From Tsukamurella conjunctivitidis (lineage in GTDB: Bacteria; Actinomycetota; Actinomycetes; Mycobacteriales; Mycobacteriaceae): a DNA stretch of 64,000 bases. The translations under genes were made by a program, and so were the position numbers. The stretch covers positions 1-64,000 of the forward strand of contig NZ_VIGX01000010.1 in NCBI RefSeq assembly GCF_007858475.1, written 5' to 3'. How positions within the stretch are numbered: position 1 is the stretch's first letter; each line of letters opens with the position of its first letter. The notes under the pieces were generated by a model, which had not been told where the DNA came from, did not search any database, and was given only the letters and a program-made list of their open reading frames with translations. This document shows, piece by piece, positions 34,226 to 42,690 of the stretch.

Positions 34226-35455
34226 ATGTCGGTGCCGCCGCCGCTGCCCGGGCAGCAGCCACCCCCACCGCCCGGAAGCCGGCCGCGCCCGCCGGTTCCC
34301 GGGCCGGCCGTGCCTTCGCCACTCGTGCCCGGCGTCCCGTCGGCGAACGACCGCGAGATGCTGCAGGTCACGGAGCAGACGCGCACGTACCCGTGCGGGA
34401 ACTGCGGCGACGCGCTGATCTACGACCCGGCGATCGGTCAGCTGCGCTCGCCGAGCTGCGGCAGCACGTATCCGGTGCTGCTCGACACACGCAAAGCGCT
34501 GATCCCGCACCCGCTGGGCCCCACCATGAACGCGCTGTACGCGCGGGCCGCATCCACCGAGCAGGTGCGGGTCGTGGACCACGAAGTGGTGTGCCAGAAC
34601 TGCGGCGGACGCACGCTGTTCAGCGGCACCCTCACCGCGGTGCGTTGCCCGTACTGCAACACCCCGATCCAGCGGACCGATGTCCAGGTCGCGCCCGCGC
34701 GGCTGCCCGTCGACGGCATCCTGCCGCTCCGCATCGGCGAGGATCGGGCTCGGCAGAACATCGAGGCCTGGGTCAACAGCCGGTGGTTCGCGCCGCGCGA
34801 GTTCAAGAAGTACCGGGTACTGGGCTCGTTCACGAGCGTCTACCTGTCGTACTACAGCTACGACGCCGAAGTGACGACGGACTACTCGGGTGCGCGCGGC
34901 GTCCACCGGACGCGACGCGACCGCGACGGCAACATCGAGACGTACACGGACTGGTGGCCGGTGAGCGGGCGCGTGCACGACAGCATCCGGCAGCTCGCGG
35001 AGTCCGCCAACACCGGTCTCGACGGCGACCGCGTGCGCGATCTCGAGCCCTGGCCCACGGAACAGGCCGTGACGTACACGCCCGAGTTCGTGGCGGGCCA
35101 CCTGGCGCGCACGTACGACGGCGACGCGGCGCAGGTCTTCGAGGCGCAGGCCCGGCCGCGGATCGAGGGCATCATCGAGCACACCGTGCGTCGCGACATC
35201 GGCGGCGACGAGCAGCGCATCAGCCGGATGAACCCGGCCTACCAGTCGATCGACTTCCTCTACCTGCTCATGCCGGTCTGGCTCCTCACCGTCACCTTCG
35301 CGAACAAGCCCTTTCAGGTGTTCGTCAACGGCGTGACGGGAGAAGTGCAAGGTCAGCGTCCGTGGAGTGCGATCAAGATCGCCTTCGCGGTCACCCTCGG
35401 GTTGCTGCTCGTCGGGCTGGCGGTGTACCTGTACATGCAGGCCCGCGGCGGGTAG
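34226..35455 (+). CDS. Zinc-ribbon membrane protein (YdjG-like)
   Basis: The 409-residue protein begins with a proline-rich tail. The first ribbon has CGNC but then SPSCG in place of the usual CPxCG, losing one Cys ligand. The second ribbon (CQNC then CPYC) is intact. A central domain of unknown fold follows, and a single C-terminal membrane segment (AFAVTLGLLLVGLAVYLYM) anchors the protein. It overlaps no gene but starts 2 bp after the SPFH gene. The arrangement parallels the B. subtilis YdjG/YdjI pair that works with PspA in membrane stress; no pspA is visible here. Confidence 0.8.
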   Translation: MSVPPPLPGQQPPPPPGSRPRPPVPGPAVPSPLVPGVPSANDREMLQVTEQTRTYPCGNCGDALIYDPAIGQLRSPSCGSTYPVLLDTRKALIPHPLGPTMNALYARAASTEQVRVVDHEVVCQNCGGRTLFSGTLTAVRCPYCNTPIQRTDVQVAPARLPVDGILPLRIGEDRARQNIEAWVNSRWFAPREFKKYRVLGSFTSVYLSYYSYDAEVTTDYSGARGVHRTRRDRDGNIETYTDWWPVSGRVHDSIRQLAESANTGLDGDRVRDLEPWPTEQAVTYTPEFVAGHLARTYDGDAAQVFEAQARPRIEGIIEHTVRRDIGGDEQRISRMNPAYQSIDFLYLLMPVWLLTVTFANKPFQVFVNGVTGEVQGQRPWSAIKIAFAVTLGLLLVGLAVYLYMQARGG

Positions 35456-35479
35456 CCGCCGCGGCGGAGGAGGTAGGTC

Positions 35480-35914
35480 GTGTCCTGGATCATCGTGGTG
35501 CTGCTCGCCGTCGTCGTGCTGGCCGTGCTCGCGGCCACCGGTTTCGCCATCGCGCTCGTGCGCAACAGCCGCCGGCAGCAGCAGGCCGAGGCCGCCATGC
35601 CCTTCCCGTCCCGCGCCCCGCTGTCGTGGTCGGGCTCGCACGTCCCCGAAGCGCGGCTGCACCGCCGCATCCGGACGGCGCTGCGCGCGTTCGAGCAGCC
35701 CGCCGGCGCGCTGTCCGCGGCGCAGTTGGACGCGCAGGTGACTCTGACCGTCGCGGCCCAGGAACTCGACGACCGGCTCGTGGCGATCGCCTCGCTGCCC
35801 GAGACGGAGAAGACCGCGGCGATCGAGGCCGCCACCGCGGACGTCGCCGACCTCGAGAAGCGCATCGCCGACACCGTCGTCGTGCGGCCCCAGCTGCCGC
35901 CCACGACGACCTGA
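35480..35914 (+). CDS. Small membrane-anchored helical protein (YdjH-like position)
   Basis: The 144-residue protein has an N-terminal membrane helix (WIIVVLLAVVVLAVLAATGF) and a cytoplasmic helical domain (VPEARLHRRIRTALRAFEQP, AAQLDAQVTLTVAAQELDD, ETEKTAAIEAATADVADLEK). Its start is the GTG/ATG area at 35480 after a GGAGGAGG ribosome-binding site. It is third in the SPFH/zinc-ribbon operon. Position and architecture suggest the same membrane complex; the sequence itself is not diagnostic. Confidence 0.75.
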   Translation: MSWIIVVLLAVVVLAVLAATGFAIALVRNSRRQQQAEAAMPFPSRAPLSWSGSHVPEARLHRRIRTALRAFEQPAGALSAAQLDAQVTLTVAAQELDDRLVAIASLPETEKTAAIEAATADVADLEKRIADTVVVRPQLPPTTT

Positions 35915-35949
35915 CGAAAGCTGTCGGGGGCCATCACTAGACTGCCGGT

Positions 35950-38658
35950 GTGACTTCTGCGAACTCCTCGACCAAGCCCACGATGCTGCTGATCGACGGG
36001 CACTCGATGGCGTTCCGCGCCTTCTTCGCCCTCCCGCTCGACGGGGGACGCTTCCGCACGAAGTCGGGGCAGCCGACCAACGCCGTGTACGGCTTCACGT
36101 CGATGCTGATCAAGCTCCTCAAGGAGGAGGCTCCCGGCTACGTCGCCGCGGCCTTCGACGTCTCCCGCCAGACCTTCCGCGCCGAGATGTACCCGGAGTA
36201 CAAGGCGCAGCGCTCATCCGCACCGGACGACTTCCGCGGCCAGGTCGACGTGGTGAAGGACGTCCTCGCCGCGATGGGCATCCCCACCATGGCGCAGGAG
36301 GGCTACGAGGCGGACGACATCATCGCCACGATGACCACGCAGGCCCAGGCGCAGGGTTTCAAGGTGCTCATCGTCACGGGCGACCGGGACGCGCTGCAAC
36401 TGGTCAACGACGACGTCACGGTCCTCTATCCGCGCAAGGGCGTCTCCGATCTGACCCGGTTCACCCCGGAGGAGGTGGAGTCGAAGTACGGCCTGAGCCC
36501 GTCGCAGTACCCGGACTACGCGGCCCTGCGCGGCGACCCGTCGGACAACCTGCCGGGCATCCCGGGCGTCGGCGAGAAGACGGCCGCGAAGTGGATCCGC
36601 GAGTACGGGAACCTCGAGGGTCTGGTCACGAACGTCGACAAGGTCAAGGGCAAGGTCGGCGATTCGCTGCGCGAGAATCTCGCGACGGTGCAACTCAACA
36701 GGCAGATCACCGAGATGGTGCGCGATATGACCCTGCCGTACGTGCCGGAGGACCTGGCGCTGCAGCCGTGGAACCGCGAGGCCATCCACCAACTCTTCGA
36801 CGATCTCGAGTTCCGCGTCCTGCGCGAGCGCATCTTCACCGAACTCGCCAGCGCCGAGCCGGAGGCCGACGAGGGCTTCGAGATCTCGGGCGGCATCGTT
36901 GCGCCGGGCACCGTCGCCGAGTGGCTCGCCGAGCACGGCGCTTCGGGCGAGCGGTCGGGGCTTGGCGTGATCGGCCCGGAGGTCGTGGTCGACGGCGACG
37001 CGGAGGCGGTCGTCATCGCCGCACCCGACGGCGAGGGCGGGTACATCGAGCTGTCGTCGCTGACCCCGCACGACGAAGCGGCGCTCGGCGCCTGGCTGGC
37101 GGACGAGGCACAGCCCAAGGCCGCGCACGAGGCCAAGTGGGCCATGCACGCGCTCGCGAGCCGCGGCTGGACCCTCGGTGGTCTGACGTCGGACACGGCG
37201 ATCGCCGCCTACCTCGTGCGACCGGGCCAGCGGACCTTCAACCTCGACGACCTCTCGGTGCGGTACCTGCACCGGGAGCTGCGGGTCGAGGCGGCCGGTG
37301 ACGATGCACAACTGTCCCTTCTGGACGACCCGGACGATTCCGCGGGGGAGAAGGCGCAGCAGGCGATCCTGCGGGCACGCGCCGTCGCCGACCTCGCCGC
37401 CGCGCTCGACGACGAGCTGGACAACATCGAGTCGCGCCCGCTGCTCGCGGAGATGGAGCTGCCCTTGCTCCGCGTCCTCGACGTCATGGAGGGCACGGGC
37501 ATCGCGGTCGACACCGCACACCTCGAGGCGCTGCACAGCGAGTTCAGCGAGCGGATCCGCGCCGCGGAGGCGGCAGCGTTCGAGGAGATCGGGGAACAGA
37601 TCAACCTCGGCTCGCCCAAGCAGCTGCAGGTGATCCTGTTCGAGAAGCTGGGCCTGCCGAAGACGAAGAAGACCAAGACCGGCTACACCACCGACGCGGC
37701 CGCACTCGAGGCGCTGTACGAGAAGGAGCCGCACCCTTTCCTGCAACACCTGCTCGAGCACCGCGACGCGATGCGGCTCAAGGTCACGGTCGAGGGCCTG
37801 CTCAAGACCGTCGCCTCGGACGGCCGGATCCACTCCACGTTCAACCAGACGGTGGCAGCCACCGGCCGGCTCTCGTCGACCGACCCGAACCTGCAGAACA
37901 TCCCGGTGCGTACGGAGGCCGGTCGTCAGATCCGGCACGCCTTCGTCGCGGGCGAGGGCTACGAGACGCTGATGACGGCGGACTACAGCCAGATCGAGAT
38001 GCGCATCATGGCGCACCTGTCGGGCGACGCGGGACTCATCGAGGCCTTCAACACCGGCGAGGACCTGCACAATTTCGTCGGTTCGCGCGCCTTCGGCGTC
38101 CCGATCGACGAGGTCACCCCCGACATGCGCCGCCGGGTGAAGGCGATGTCCTACGGGCTCGCCTACGGGCTCTCCGCGTTCGGCCTGGCCGCGCAGCTGA
38201 AGATCTCGCGGGACGAGGCGAAGGAGCAGATGGAGGCGTACTTCTCCCGCTTCGGTGGCGTGCGCGACTACCTGCAGGACGTCGTCGTCGAGGCGGGCCG
38301 CAACGAGTTCACCGAGACGATCTACGGCCGCCGTCGCTACCTCCCGGATCTCACCTCGACCAACCGGATGCGCCGGGAGGCGGCGGAGCGGATGGCGCTC
38401 AACGCGCCGATCCAGGGCAGCGCCGCCGACATCATCAAGGTGGCCATGATCCGCCTGGACGAGAAGATCCGGAACGCCGGCCTGAAGTCCCGCAAGCTTC
38501 TCCAGGTGCACGACGAACTCGTGCTCGAGGTCGCGGCGGGGGAGCGGGAGCAACTCGAGGTCCTCGTCCGCGACACGATGGGCGGCGCCGCCGAGCTCTC
38601 CGTGCCTCTCGAGGTCTCGGTCGGGTACGGCCGCAGCTGGGATGACGCAGCGCACTAG
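35950..38658 (+). CDS. polA: DNA polymerase I
   Basis: The 902-residue protein has a 5'-nuclease domain (about 1-300; GDRDALQLVND and DPSDNLPGIPGVGEKTA near 195), a degenerate 3'-5' exonuclease region, and an intact polymerase domain. Motif A is DYSQIEMR (678-685), motif B RRVKAMSYGLAYG near 728, and motif C VHDELVLEV near 854. The acidic exonuclease residues are not visible, as in mycobacterial PolA, so proofreading is probably absent. It fills gaps in repair and replaces RNA primers. The start is a GTG 35 bp after the preceding gene. Confidence 0.97.
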   Translation: MTSANSSTKPTMLLIDGHSMAFRAFFALPLDGGRFRTKSGQPTNAVYGFTSMLIKLLKEEAPGYVAAAFDVSRQTFRAEMYPEYKAQRSSAPDDFRGQVDVVKDVLAAMGIPTMAQEGYEADDIIATMTTQAQAQGFKVLIVTGDRDALQLVNDDVTVLYPRKGVSDLTRFTPEEVESKYGLSPSQYPDYAALRGDPSDNLPGIPGVGEKTAAKWIREYGNLEGLVTNVDKVKGKVGDSLRENLATVQLNRQITEMVRDMTLPYVPEDLALQPWNREAIHQLFDDLEFRVLRERIFTELASAEPEADEGFEISGGIVAPGTVAEWLAEHGASGERSGLGVIGPEVVVDGDAEAVVIAAPDGEGGYIELSSLTPHDEAALGAWLADEAQPKAAHEAKWAMHALASRGWTLGGLTSDTAIAAYLVRPGQRTFNLDDLSVRYLHRELRVEAAGDDAQLSLLDDPDDSAGEKAQQAILRARAVADLAAALDDELDNIESRPLLAEMELPLLRVLDVMEGTGIAVDTAHLEALHSEFSERIRAAEAAAFEEIGEQINLGSPKQLQVILFEKLGLPKTKKTKTGYTTDAAALEALYEKEPHPFLQHLLEHRDAMRLKVTVEGLLKTVASDGRIHSTFNQTVAATGRLSSTDPNLQNIPVRTEAGRQIRHAFVAGEGYETLMTADYSQIEMRIMAHLSGDAGLIEAFNTGEDLHNFVGSRAFGVPIDEVTPDMRRRVKAMSYGLAYGLSAFGLAAQLKISRDEAKEQMEAYFSRFGGVRDYLQDVVVEAGRNEFTETIYGRRRYLPDLTSTNRMRREAAERMALNAPIQGSAADIIKVAMIRLDEKIRNAGLKSRKLLQVHDELVLEVAAGEREQLEVLVRDTMGGAAELSVPLEVSVGYGRSWDDAAH

Positions 38659-38690
38659 TACGCCGGGCCTGTGGCAATCTGGAATCATGC

Positions 38691-38844
38691 GACGTCGCTC
38701 GGGTGAGGCGGGATCCGCGCGATCCGTCCCAGCGGTAACCGCTGGGAGCACTGCACAGTCACTCCCTGCGTCCCGCGCCGGCCTGTGCGCTTCGCGCACC
38801 TCGCGGCGCTCCGGGACTCTGTTCCAGGTCACCCGAGCGGCGTT
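38691..38844 (+). ncRNA. Candidate retron msr-msd non-coding RNA
   Basis: GACGTCGCTCGGGTGA (38691-38706, a1) pairs with TCACCCGAGCGGCGTT (38829-38844, a2). This gives 16 contiguous pairs, of which 11 are an unbroken Watson-Crick run and two of the rest are G-U. Between them lie two msr-like hairpins: GGATC/GATCC (38711-38725) and a 9-bp stem TCCCAGCGG/CCGCTGGGA with loop TAA (38727-38747). A long interrupted msd-like hairpin follows (38770-38817; stems of 5, 6 and 6 bp around loop TTC). The G at 38707, directly after a1, is in the position of the retron branching guanosine. The RT start codon is 12 nt after a2. The structure is read by eye; transcription is unproven. Confidence 0.62.
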
Positions 38845-38856
38845 CGCATCCCGCGC

Positions 38857-40134
38857 ATGACGGCCGTCGAGATCGTCCGGGGGCTGCCGCGGGCACAGCG
38901 GTACGCCGTCGCCGGCCGCGTCGTCTCCCTGACGGAGGACCTCTGGGCCGCCGACGTGATCGCGCCGCTGATCCGCGGCGCGGTGCCCGACGAGCTGGTG
39001 GATGCCGCCGTGCAGGCGCTTCTCGCCGGGCACCCGGAGCCGCCGGTCAGGTTCGTCGACGGCGACGTCCTCCAGTCTGGCCCGGGTCCGCTCGTGGCCG
39101 CGCTCGACGGGGTCCGCATCGTCGTCGCGCTCGAGCCCGCCGGCCCGGGCGACGTGCCCGGTCTGGCTCTGCCCGATGTCGCGGCGGTGACGCGACTGCT
39201 GGATCTGACCGTCCCCGAATTGGAGTGGTTCGCCGACCACGGGATGTGGTTACGGCACGCGCGGCCCCCTCTGCGGCATTACCGCGTCTCACGGATGGAC
39301 AAGCCGGCCGGCGGGATCCGGATGATCGAGGCTCCCAAGCCGCGGCTCGCCGAGGCGCAGCGGCGGATCCTGCGCCGGGTGCTGGACCCCGCCGGCGCGC
39401 ACCCGGCGGCGCGCGGTTTCCGGCCCGGCGGCTCGGTCCTCGCCTACGCGGCACCCCACGTCGGCGCGAGGTCCGTAGTCCGGCTCGACCTCCGCGACTG
39501 CTTCTCGACGGTGACGGTGCCCCGCGTCCGGAACGTCTTCCGTCGGTTGGGCTACTCGGCCCCGGTGGCGGGCGTCCTGGCGGACCTGTGCACCGTATCG
39601 ACACCCGCCGACGAGCTCCACGGCCTCGACCCGTGGCAGGCGGCGACGATGCGATCGCGACATCTCCCGCAGGGCGCCCCCACCTCGCCCGCGTTGGTGA
39701 ACCTCGCACTCCACCGGCTGGACGCACGGCTGACCGGTCTGGCCCGCGCGCAGGGCGCGCGGTACACCCGGTACGGCGACGATCTCGCCTTCTCCGGCGC
39801 GCTCGACCCGGCGCTGATCGCCGCGGTGGTACCGAAGATCGTGGCGGCGGAGGGTCTGTCGGTGAATCCCCGGAAGACCCGGATCATGCGGGCGGGCGCG
39901 CGGCAGGAACTCGCGGGCCTGGTGGTGAACGCCCGCGCCCAGATCCCGCGCTCCGAGTACGACGCTCTGCGCGCCCTGCTGCACAACGCGGCCCGGTCCG
40001 GCGGCGAGATTCAGAACCGCGACGGGCACGACGACTTCCGCGCCCACGTCTACGGCCGGATCGCCTGGGTCGCGCAGGGCAACGACGCCCGGCGCGAGCG
40101 CCTGCTCGCCATGGCCGCGCGCGTGCGGTGGTGA
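38857..40134 (+). CDS. Retron-type reverse transcriptase
   Basis: The 425-residue protein has an N-terminal extension (about 1-112) without a known domain. The RT domain follows: KPAGGIRMIEAPKPRLAEAQ, GFRPGGSVLAYAAPHVG, motif A RLDLRDCF (Asp211), LPQGAPTSPALVNL, and motif C YTRYGDDL (Asp308, Asp309). The C-terminal thumb has LAGLVVNARAQIPRSEYDAL and GRIAWVAQG as in retron RTs; the usual VTG triplet is LAG here. The ATG at 38857 is chosen over a GTG at 38785, which would overlap the structured RNA. No maturase or HNH domain suggests a group II intron. Retron-like is the best call. Confidence 0.87.
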   Translation: MTAVEIVRGLPRAQRYAVAGRVVSLTEDLWAADVIAPLIRGAVPDELVDAAVQALLAGHPEPPVRFVDGDVLQSGPGPLVAALDGVRIVVALEPAGPGDVPGLALPDVAAVTRLLDLTVPELEWFADHGMWLRHARPPLRHYRVSRMDKPAGGIRMIEAPKPRLAEAQRRILRRVLDPAGAHPAARGFRPGGSVLAYAAPHVGARSVVRLDLRDCFSTVTVPRVRNVFRRLGYSAPVAGVLADLCTVSTPADELHGLDPWQAATMRSRHLPQGAPTSPALVNLALHRLDARLTGLARAQGARYTRYGDDLAFSGALDPALIAAVVPKIVAAEGLSVNPRKTRIMRAGARQELAGLVVNARAQIPRSEYDALRALLHNAARSGGEIQNRDGHDDFRAHVYGRIAWVAQGNDARRERLLAMAARVRW

Positions 40135-40195
40135 GCATCCGCGGCCCGGCGCGACCGCGCGGAGAATGTCGGTGGCGTGTGGCATCTTCTCCCGC

Positions 40196-40600
40196 ATGAC
40201 CGATCGAACACTAACCCTTCTCGGCCTGCGGATACCGCGCATGCCGAAGCCGGACCCGATGCGGGTCGCCTGGTACGCCCAGATCCCGGTCGCCGCGGTG
40301 ATGTTCGCCGCCGCCCTGTCTCCGGTCCGGTTACCGTCGGTCGTCATCGGTGTCGGCATCGGCGCCTGCGTGTTGGGCGTGGCATCGGTGTTCCTCGCGT
40401 GGCGCCGCCGTCAGGTGTCGTCCTTCGCGGCGCCCGTGGCGGCCACGGTCGTCGCGCAGGCGCTCCTGAACGCCGTCGTCTTCGCGTCGATGCCCTTCCG
40501 GGGCGGTGGCCCGACTACGGAGAGCCGGATCCTCTGGGGATTCTGCGCGGTCGTTCTCGTCATCAACAGCGCCTTCACCCTCGGCACCTGGCGCCGGTAG
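40196..40600 (+). CDS. Small four-helix membrane protein, possible retron partner
   Basis: The 134-residue protein has four hydrophobic segments (about 24-41, 46-68, 75-98 and 110-132) with short basic loops (AWRRRQ, GTWRR). It starts 61 bp after the RT stop on the same strand. A longer start (ATG 40166 or GTG 40172) lies nearer a GGAGA ribosome-binding site and may be real. No family is recognised. Some retrons pair with small membrane effectors, so a role with the RT is possible but rests only on position. Confidence 0.65.
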   Translation: MTDRTLTLLGLRIPRMPKPDPMRVAWYAQIPVAAVMFAAALSPVRLPSVVIGVGIGACVLGVASVFLAWRRRQVSSFAAPVAATVVAQALLNAVVFASMPFRGGGPTTESRILWGFCAVVLVINSAFTLGTWRR

Positions 40601-40611
40601 CGTTGGGCGCT

Positions 40612-41220
40612 GTGTTCACCATCGGCTTCGACCTGGACCTGACGCTGATCGATTCGCGGCAGCGCATCCTGACCGCCGCCCAGCGCGCGTTCGCCGACCT
40701 CGGGCACGCGGTGGACGATGCGCCGCTACTGCCGCACATGGGCGTTCCGATCGACGTCGTCGCGCGTGAGGTGGTACCGGGTATCGATGGCGAGCGGTTC
40801 CTGCGGCGCTACCGTCTGCACTACGACACGGACACGACCACTCCGGTGCCCGTACTCCCGGGCGCGGAGGAACTGCTCGCGGCCATCCGGGCGGCAGGCG
40901 GAACGTCGGTGGTCGTGTCGGCGAAGCAGCAGGCGGCGGCCGAGCGGGCGGTCGCGGATGCGGGACTCGACGTCACCGCCGTCGTGGGTGGCCACTTCGG
41001 TGAGCGCAAGGGCGAGGCGCTACGGCGTTTCGGGAACGTCCGCGCCTACCTCGGAGATCACGTCGAGGACGCGTCGGCGGCCCGGGCGGCGGGGTGCCCC
41101 TTCATCGGCGTCACGACGGGCGAGTTCGACGACGACGCCCTCACGCGGGCCGGGGCGGCGTGCACCGTCGGGCATCTGGCGGACGTCGTCGCCCTGCTCC
41201 CGGGGTACGCGCGCCGCTGA
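40612..41220 (+). CDS. HAD-family hydrolase (phosphoglycolate phosphatase-like)
   Basis: The 202-residue protein has HAD motif I FDLDLTLIDS (residues 7-16), motif II in TSVVVSAK, a lysine in ERKGEALRRFG, and motif IV YLGDHVEDASAA. The layout and cap suit a Gph-like small-molecule phosphatase. The start is a GTG at 40612, 11 bp after the membrane-protein stop. The substrate is unknown. Confidence 0.85.
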   Translation: MFTIGFDLDLTLIDSRQRILTAAQRAFADLGHAVDDAPLLPHMGVPIDVVAREVVPGIDGERFLRRYRLHYDTDTTTPVPVLPGAEELLAAIRAAGGTSVVVSAKQQAAAERAVADAGLDVTAVVGGHFGERKGEALRRFGNVRAYLGDHVEDASAARAAGCPFIGVTTGEFDDDALTRAGAACTVGHLADVVALLPGYARR

Positions 41221-41270
41221 AACCGTCCAAGAGCTGGACATTCACCGGCGGATTTGATATTGCATAACCT

Positions 41271-41657
41271 ATGGGGCAGACAATCGGGGGGACATCGGAC
41301 ACCGTATATCCGATGAAGGCGCGGAAGATCGAGTGGAACACCTACGGGGACTCACTGGCCCGCCGCCTGGTGACGATCCGGAAGGCGCGGGGCCTGTCAC
41401 AGGAGAAGCTCGCCGAGCTGGCGGGCCTGCATCGCAACCAGATCTCGAACATCGAGCGCAACGTGAGCTCGAACGACGGGGTCTCGGACCCGCACATGTC
41501 CACCGTGTACCGCCTCGCGGCGGCGCTGGACGTGCAGCCCGCGCTGCTCATGCCGGACATCGACCGTCGCGTCGCGAACCGTTCCCCGGAGCAGGCGTCG
41601 GGAAAGGCGATCGCGACGGTCGAGGCGGCGCTGCGCTCGGCCCTCGCCGAGGGCTGA
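41271..41657 (+). CDS. XRE-family helix-turn-helix regulator
   Basis: The 128-residue protein has an HTH_3 domain (about residues 30-90): LVTIRKARGLSQEKLAELAG, LHRNQISNIERN, then MSTVYRLAAALDVQPALLM. Start may be the ATG at 41271 or the ATG at 41313; the latter begins the conserved part. An AT-rich stretch (TTGATATTGCATAACCT) directly before 41271 may be a -10 region, so a leaderless or very short-leader transcript is possible. Target unknown. Confidence 0.88.
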   Translation: MGQTIGGTSDTVYPMKARKIEWNTYGDSLARRLVTIRKARGLSQEKLAELAGLHRNQISNIERNVSSNDGVSDPHMSTVYRLAAALDVQPALLMPDIDRRVANRSPEQASGKAIATVEAALRSALAEG

Positions 41658-41667
41658 GCGGACGGGC

Positions 41668-42066
41668 CTACTTGGCCTTCGCGGACGAGCAGGTGCGGTA
41701 CGCGTCGGCGACGGCGCGCTGCACGTTGGCCTGCTCGCCGGCCAGGCTCATGGCGGAGCCGGTGCCGCGGAACGCGAGGGCTGCCACGCGGACCTGCCGA
41801 GCCAACCCGTCCGACGCCGCGATGTCCGCGAACTCCTGCGGTCCGCCCGCGGCGTCCTCGAGTCGCTTCGCGAGGCCGGGCGACGAGCGGTCGATCGCGG
41901 CCCGCAGCTGTCCCACCGTGCACGAGGTACCCGGCACCGCGCGGGCCGATGCGGCGTTCGGCTTGGGGGCGGGCTTCGGCGTCGGGGCGGCGGCGGCGAG
42001 CGGCGCGCCGGCCAGGGCGATCGCGCCGAGGACGGCGGCGGTGGCGGCGGTGCGGCGGAAGGTCAT
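41668..42066 (-). CDS. Secreted haemophore-related protein, copy 2
   Basis: The 132-residue protein has a Sec signal (AAVLGAIALAGAPLAAAAP), a proline-rich linker, then a small helical domain with two cysteines (PGTSCTVGQLRAAIDR and AYRTCSS). The paired cysteines and length match the mycobacterial haemophore-like family (Rv0203-related) thought to bind haem outside the cell. It follows a shorter paralogue by 40 bp and shows weak similarity to it, so the pair probably arose by duplication. Confidence 0.75.
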   Translation of the reverse strand: MTFRRTAATAAVLGAIALAGAPLAAAAPTPKPAPKPNAASARAVPGTSCTVGQLRAAIDRSSPGLAKRLEDAAGGPQEFADIAASDGLARQVRVAALAFRGTGSAMSLAGEQANVQRAVADAYRTCSSAKAK

Positions 42067-42106
42067 GCGGAGGTGCCTTTCGGTGGCGACTGTCGGAGGT
42101 GTGGGA

Positions 42107-42460
42107 TCAGTACTTGTCGCAGGTGGCGATGACCTTGGCGATCTTCGCGTCGACCTCGGTGCGGTTGGCCTTGTAGTACGCGGCCGCGGCCGGGTTCTCC
42201 TTGGTCAGCCGGTCGATGATCTTCTGGCGATCCTCGGGCTTGGCGGTGAGGAGCTCGACGGCCTGGTCGCGGCCGCCGGGAGTCGCGTCCATGACCGCGA
42301 TCGCCTCGGGGGCGATGACCTGGGTGGCGCGCTCGACCTGCGCGACGGTGCACTTGGTTCCGGGCACCTTGTCGTTGGGCGCGGCCGAAGCGACGGCGGG
42401 GGCGAGCGCGAGAACGCCCGCGAGGGCGGCCACAGCGGCGGAGATGCGGATCCGGTTCAT
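42107..42460 (-). CDS. Secreted haemophore-related protein, copy 1
   Basis: The 117-residue protein has a Sec signal (AAVAALAGVLALAPAVASAA) and a helical domain with PGTKCTVAQVERATQVIAPE and the terminal CDKY. The pattern of one early and one late cysteine is that of Rv0203-type haemophore-related proteins. Haem binding by this copy is inferred from the family. The 230 bp upstream contain no gene I can support. Confidence 0.78.
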   Translation of the reverse strand: MNRIRISAAVAALAGVLALAPAVASAAPNDKVPGTKCTVAQVERATQVIAPEAIAVMDATPGGRDQAVELLTAKPEDRQKIIDRLTKENPAAAAYYKANRTEVDAKIAKVIATCDKY

Positions 42461-42690
42461 GACTTCCCCTATCGGGCGGTTGACGATTGCCCCGCGAGAC
42501 TACCGGTTCGCCGGGGGCCGCGAAAGCGCCGTGACAGGCAAAACCAACCCGATGCGGACCGACTGAAACCCGGGTAGGTGCTGTGGTTGCCCGCCGGTTC
42601 CGGAGACTGCGCGATGTCGCTGAACTGGGCGTTCACCCGGGTACGGCAGGTCCGGCCCGGTGCGTTCGTCCATGCGGTGAGTGCTACGAA

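Noticed and set aside
38785-38856. Earlier GTG start of the reverse transcriptase
   Set aside because: The extra 24 residues would be translated from the candidate msd hairpin and a2 arm, and the family-like part begins at the later ATG.
36214-39240. 1008-residue open frame on the minus strand across polA and the RT
   Set aside because: It is antisense to polA motifs A, B and C and to the RT, low in complexity (arginine, histidine, aspartate-rich), and typical of high-GC third-position shadows.
38857-40134. Group II intron or diversity-generating retroelement RT
   Set aside because: No maturase or HNH part, no intron boundary or template/variable repeat pair was seen, and the C-terminus matches retron RTs.
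42461-42690. Possible small gene in the 230-bp gap before the methyltransferase stop
   Set aside because: Short frames here lack a ribosome-binding site and read as shadows; nothing supported.
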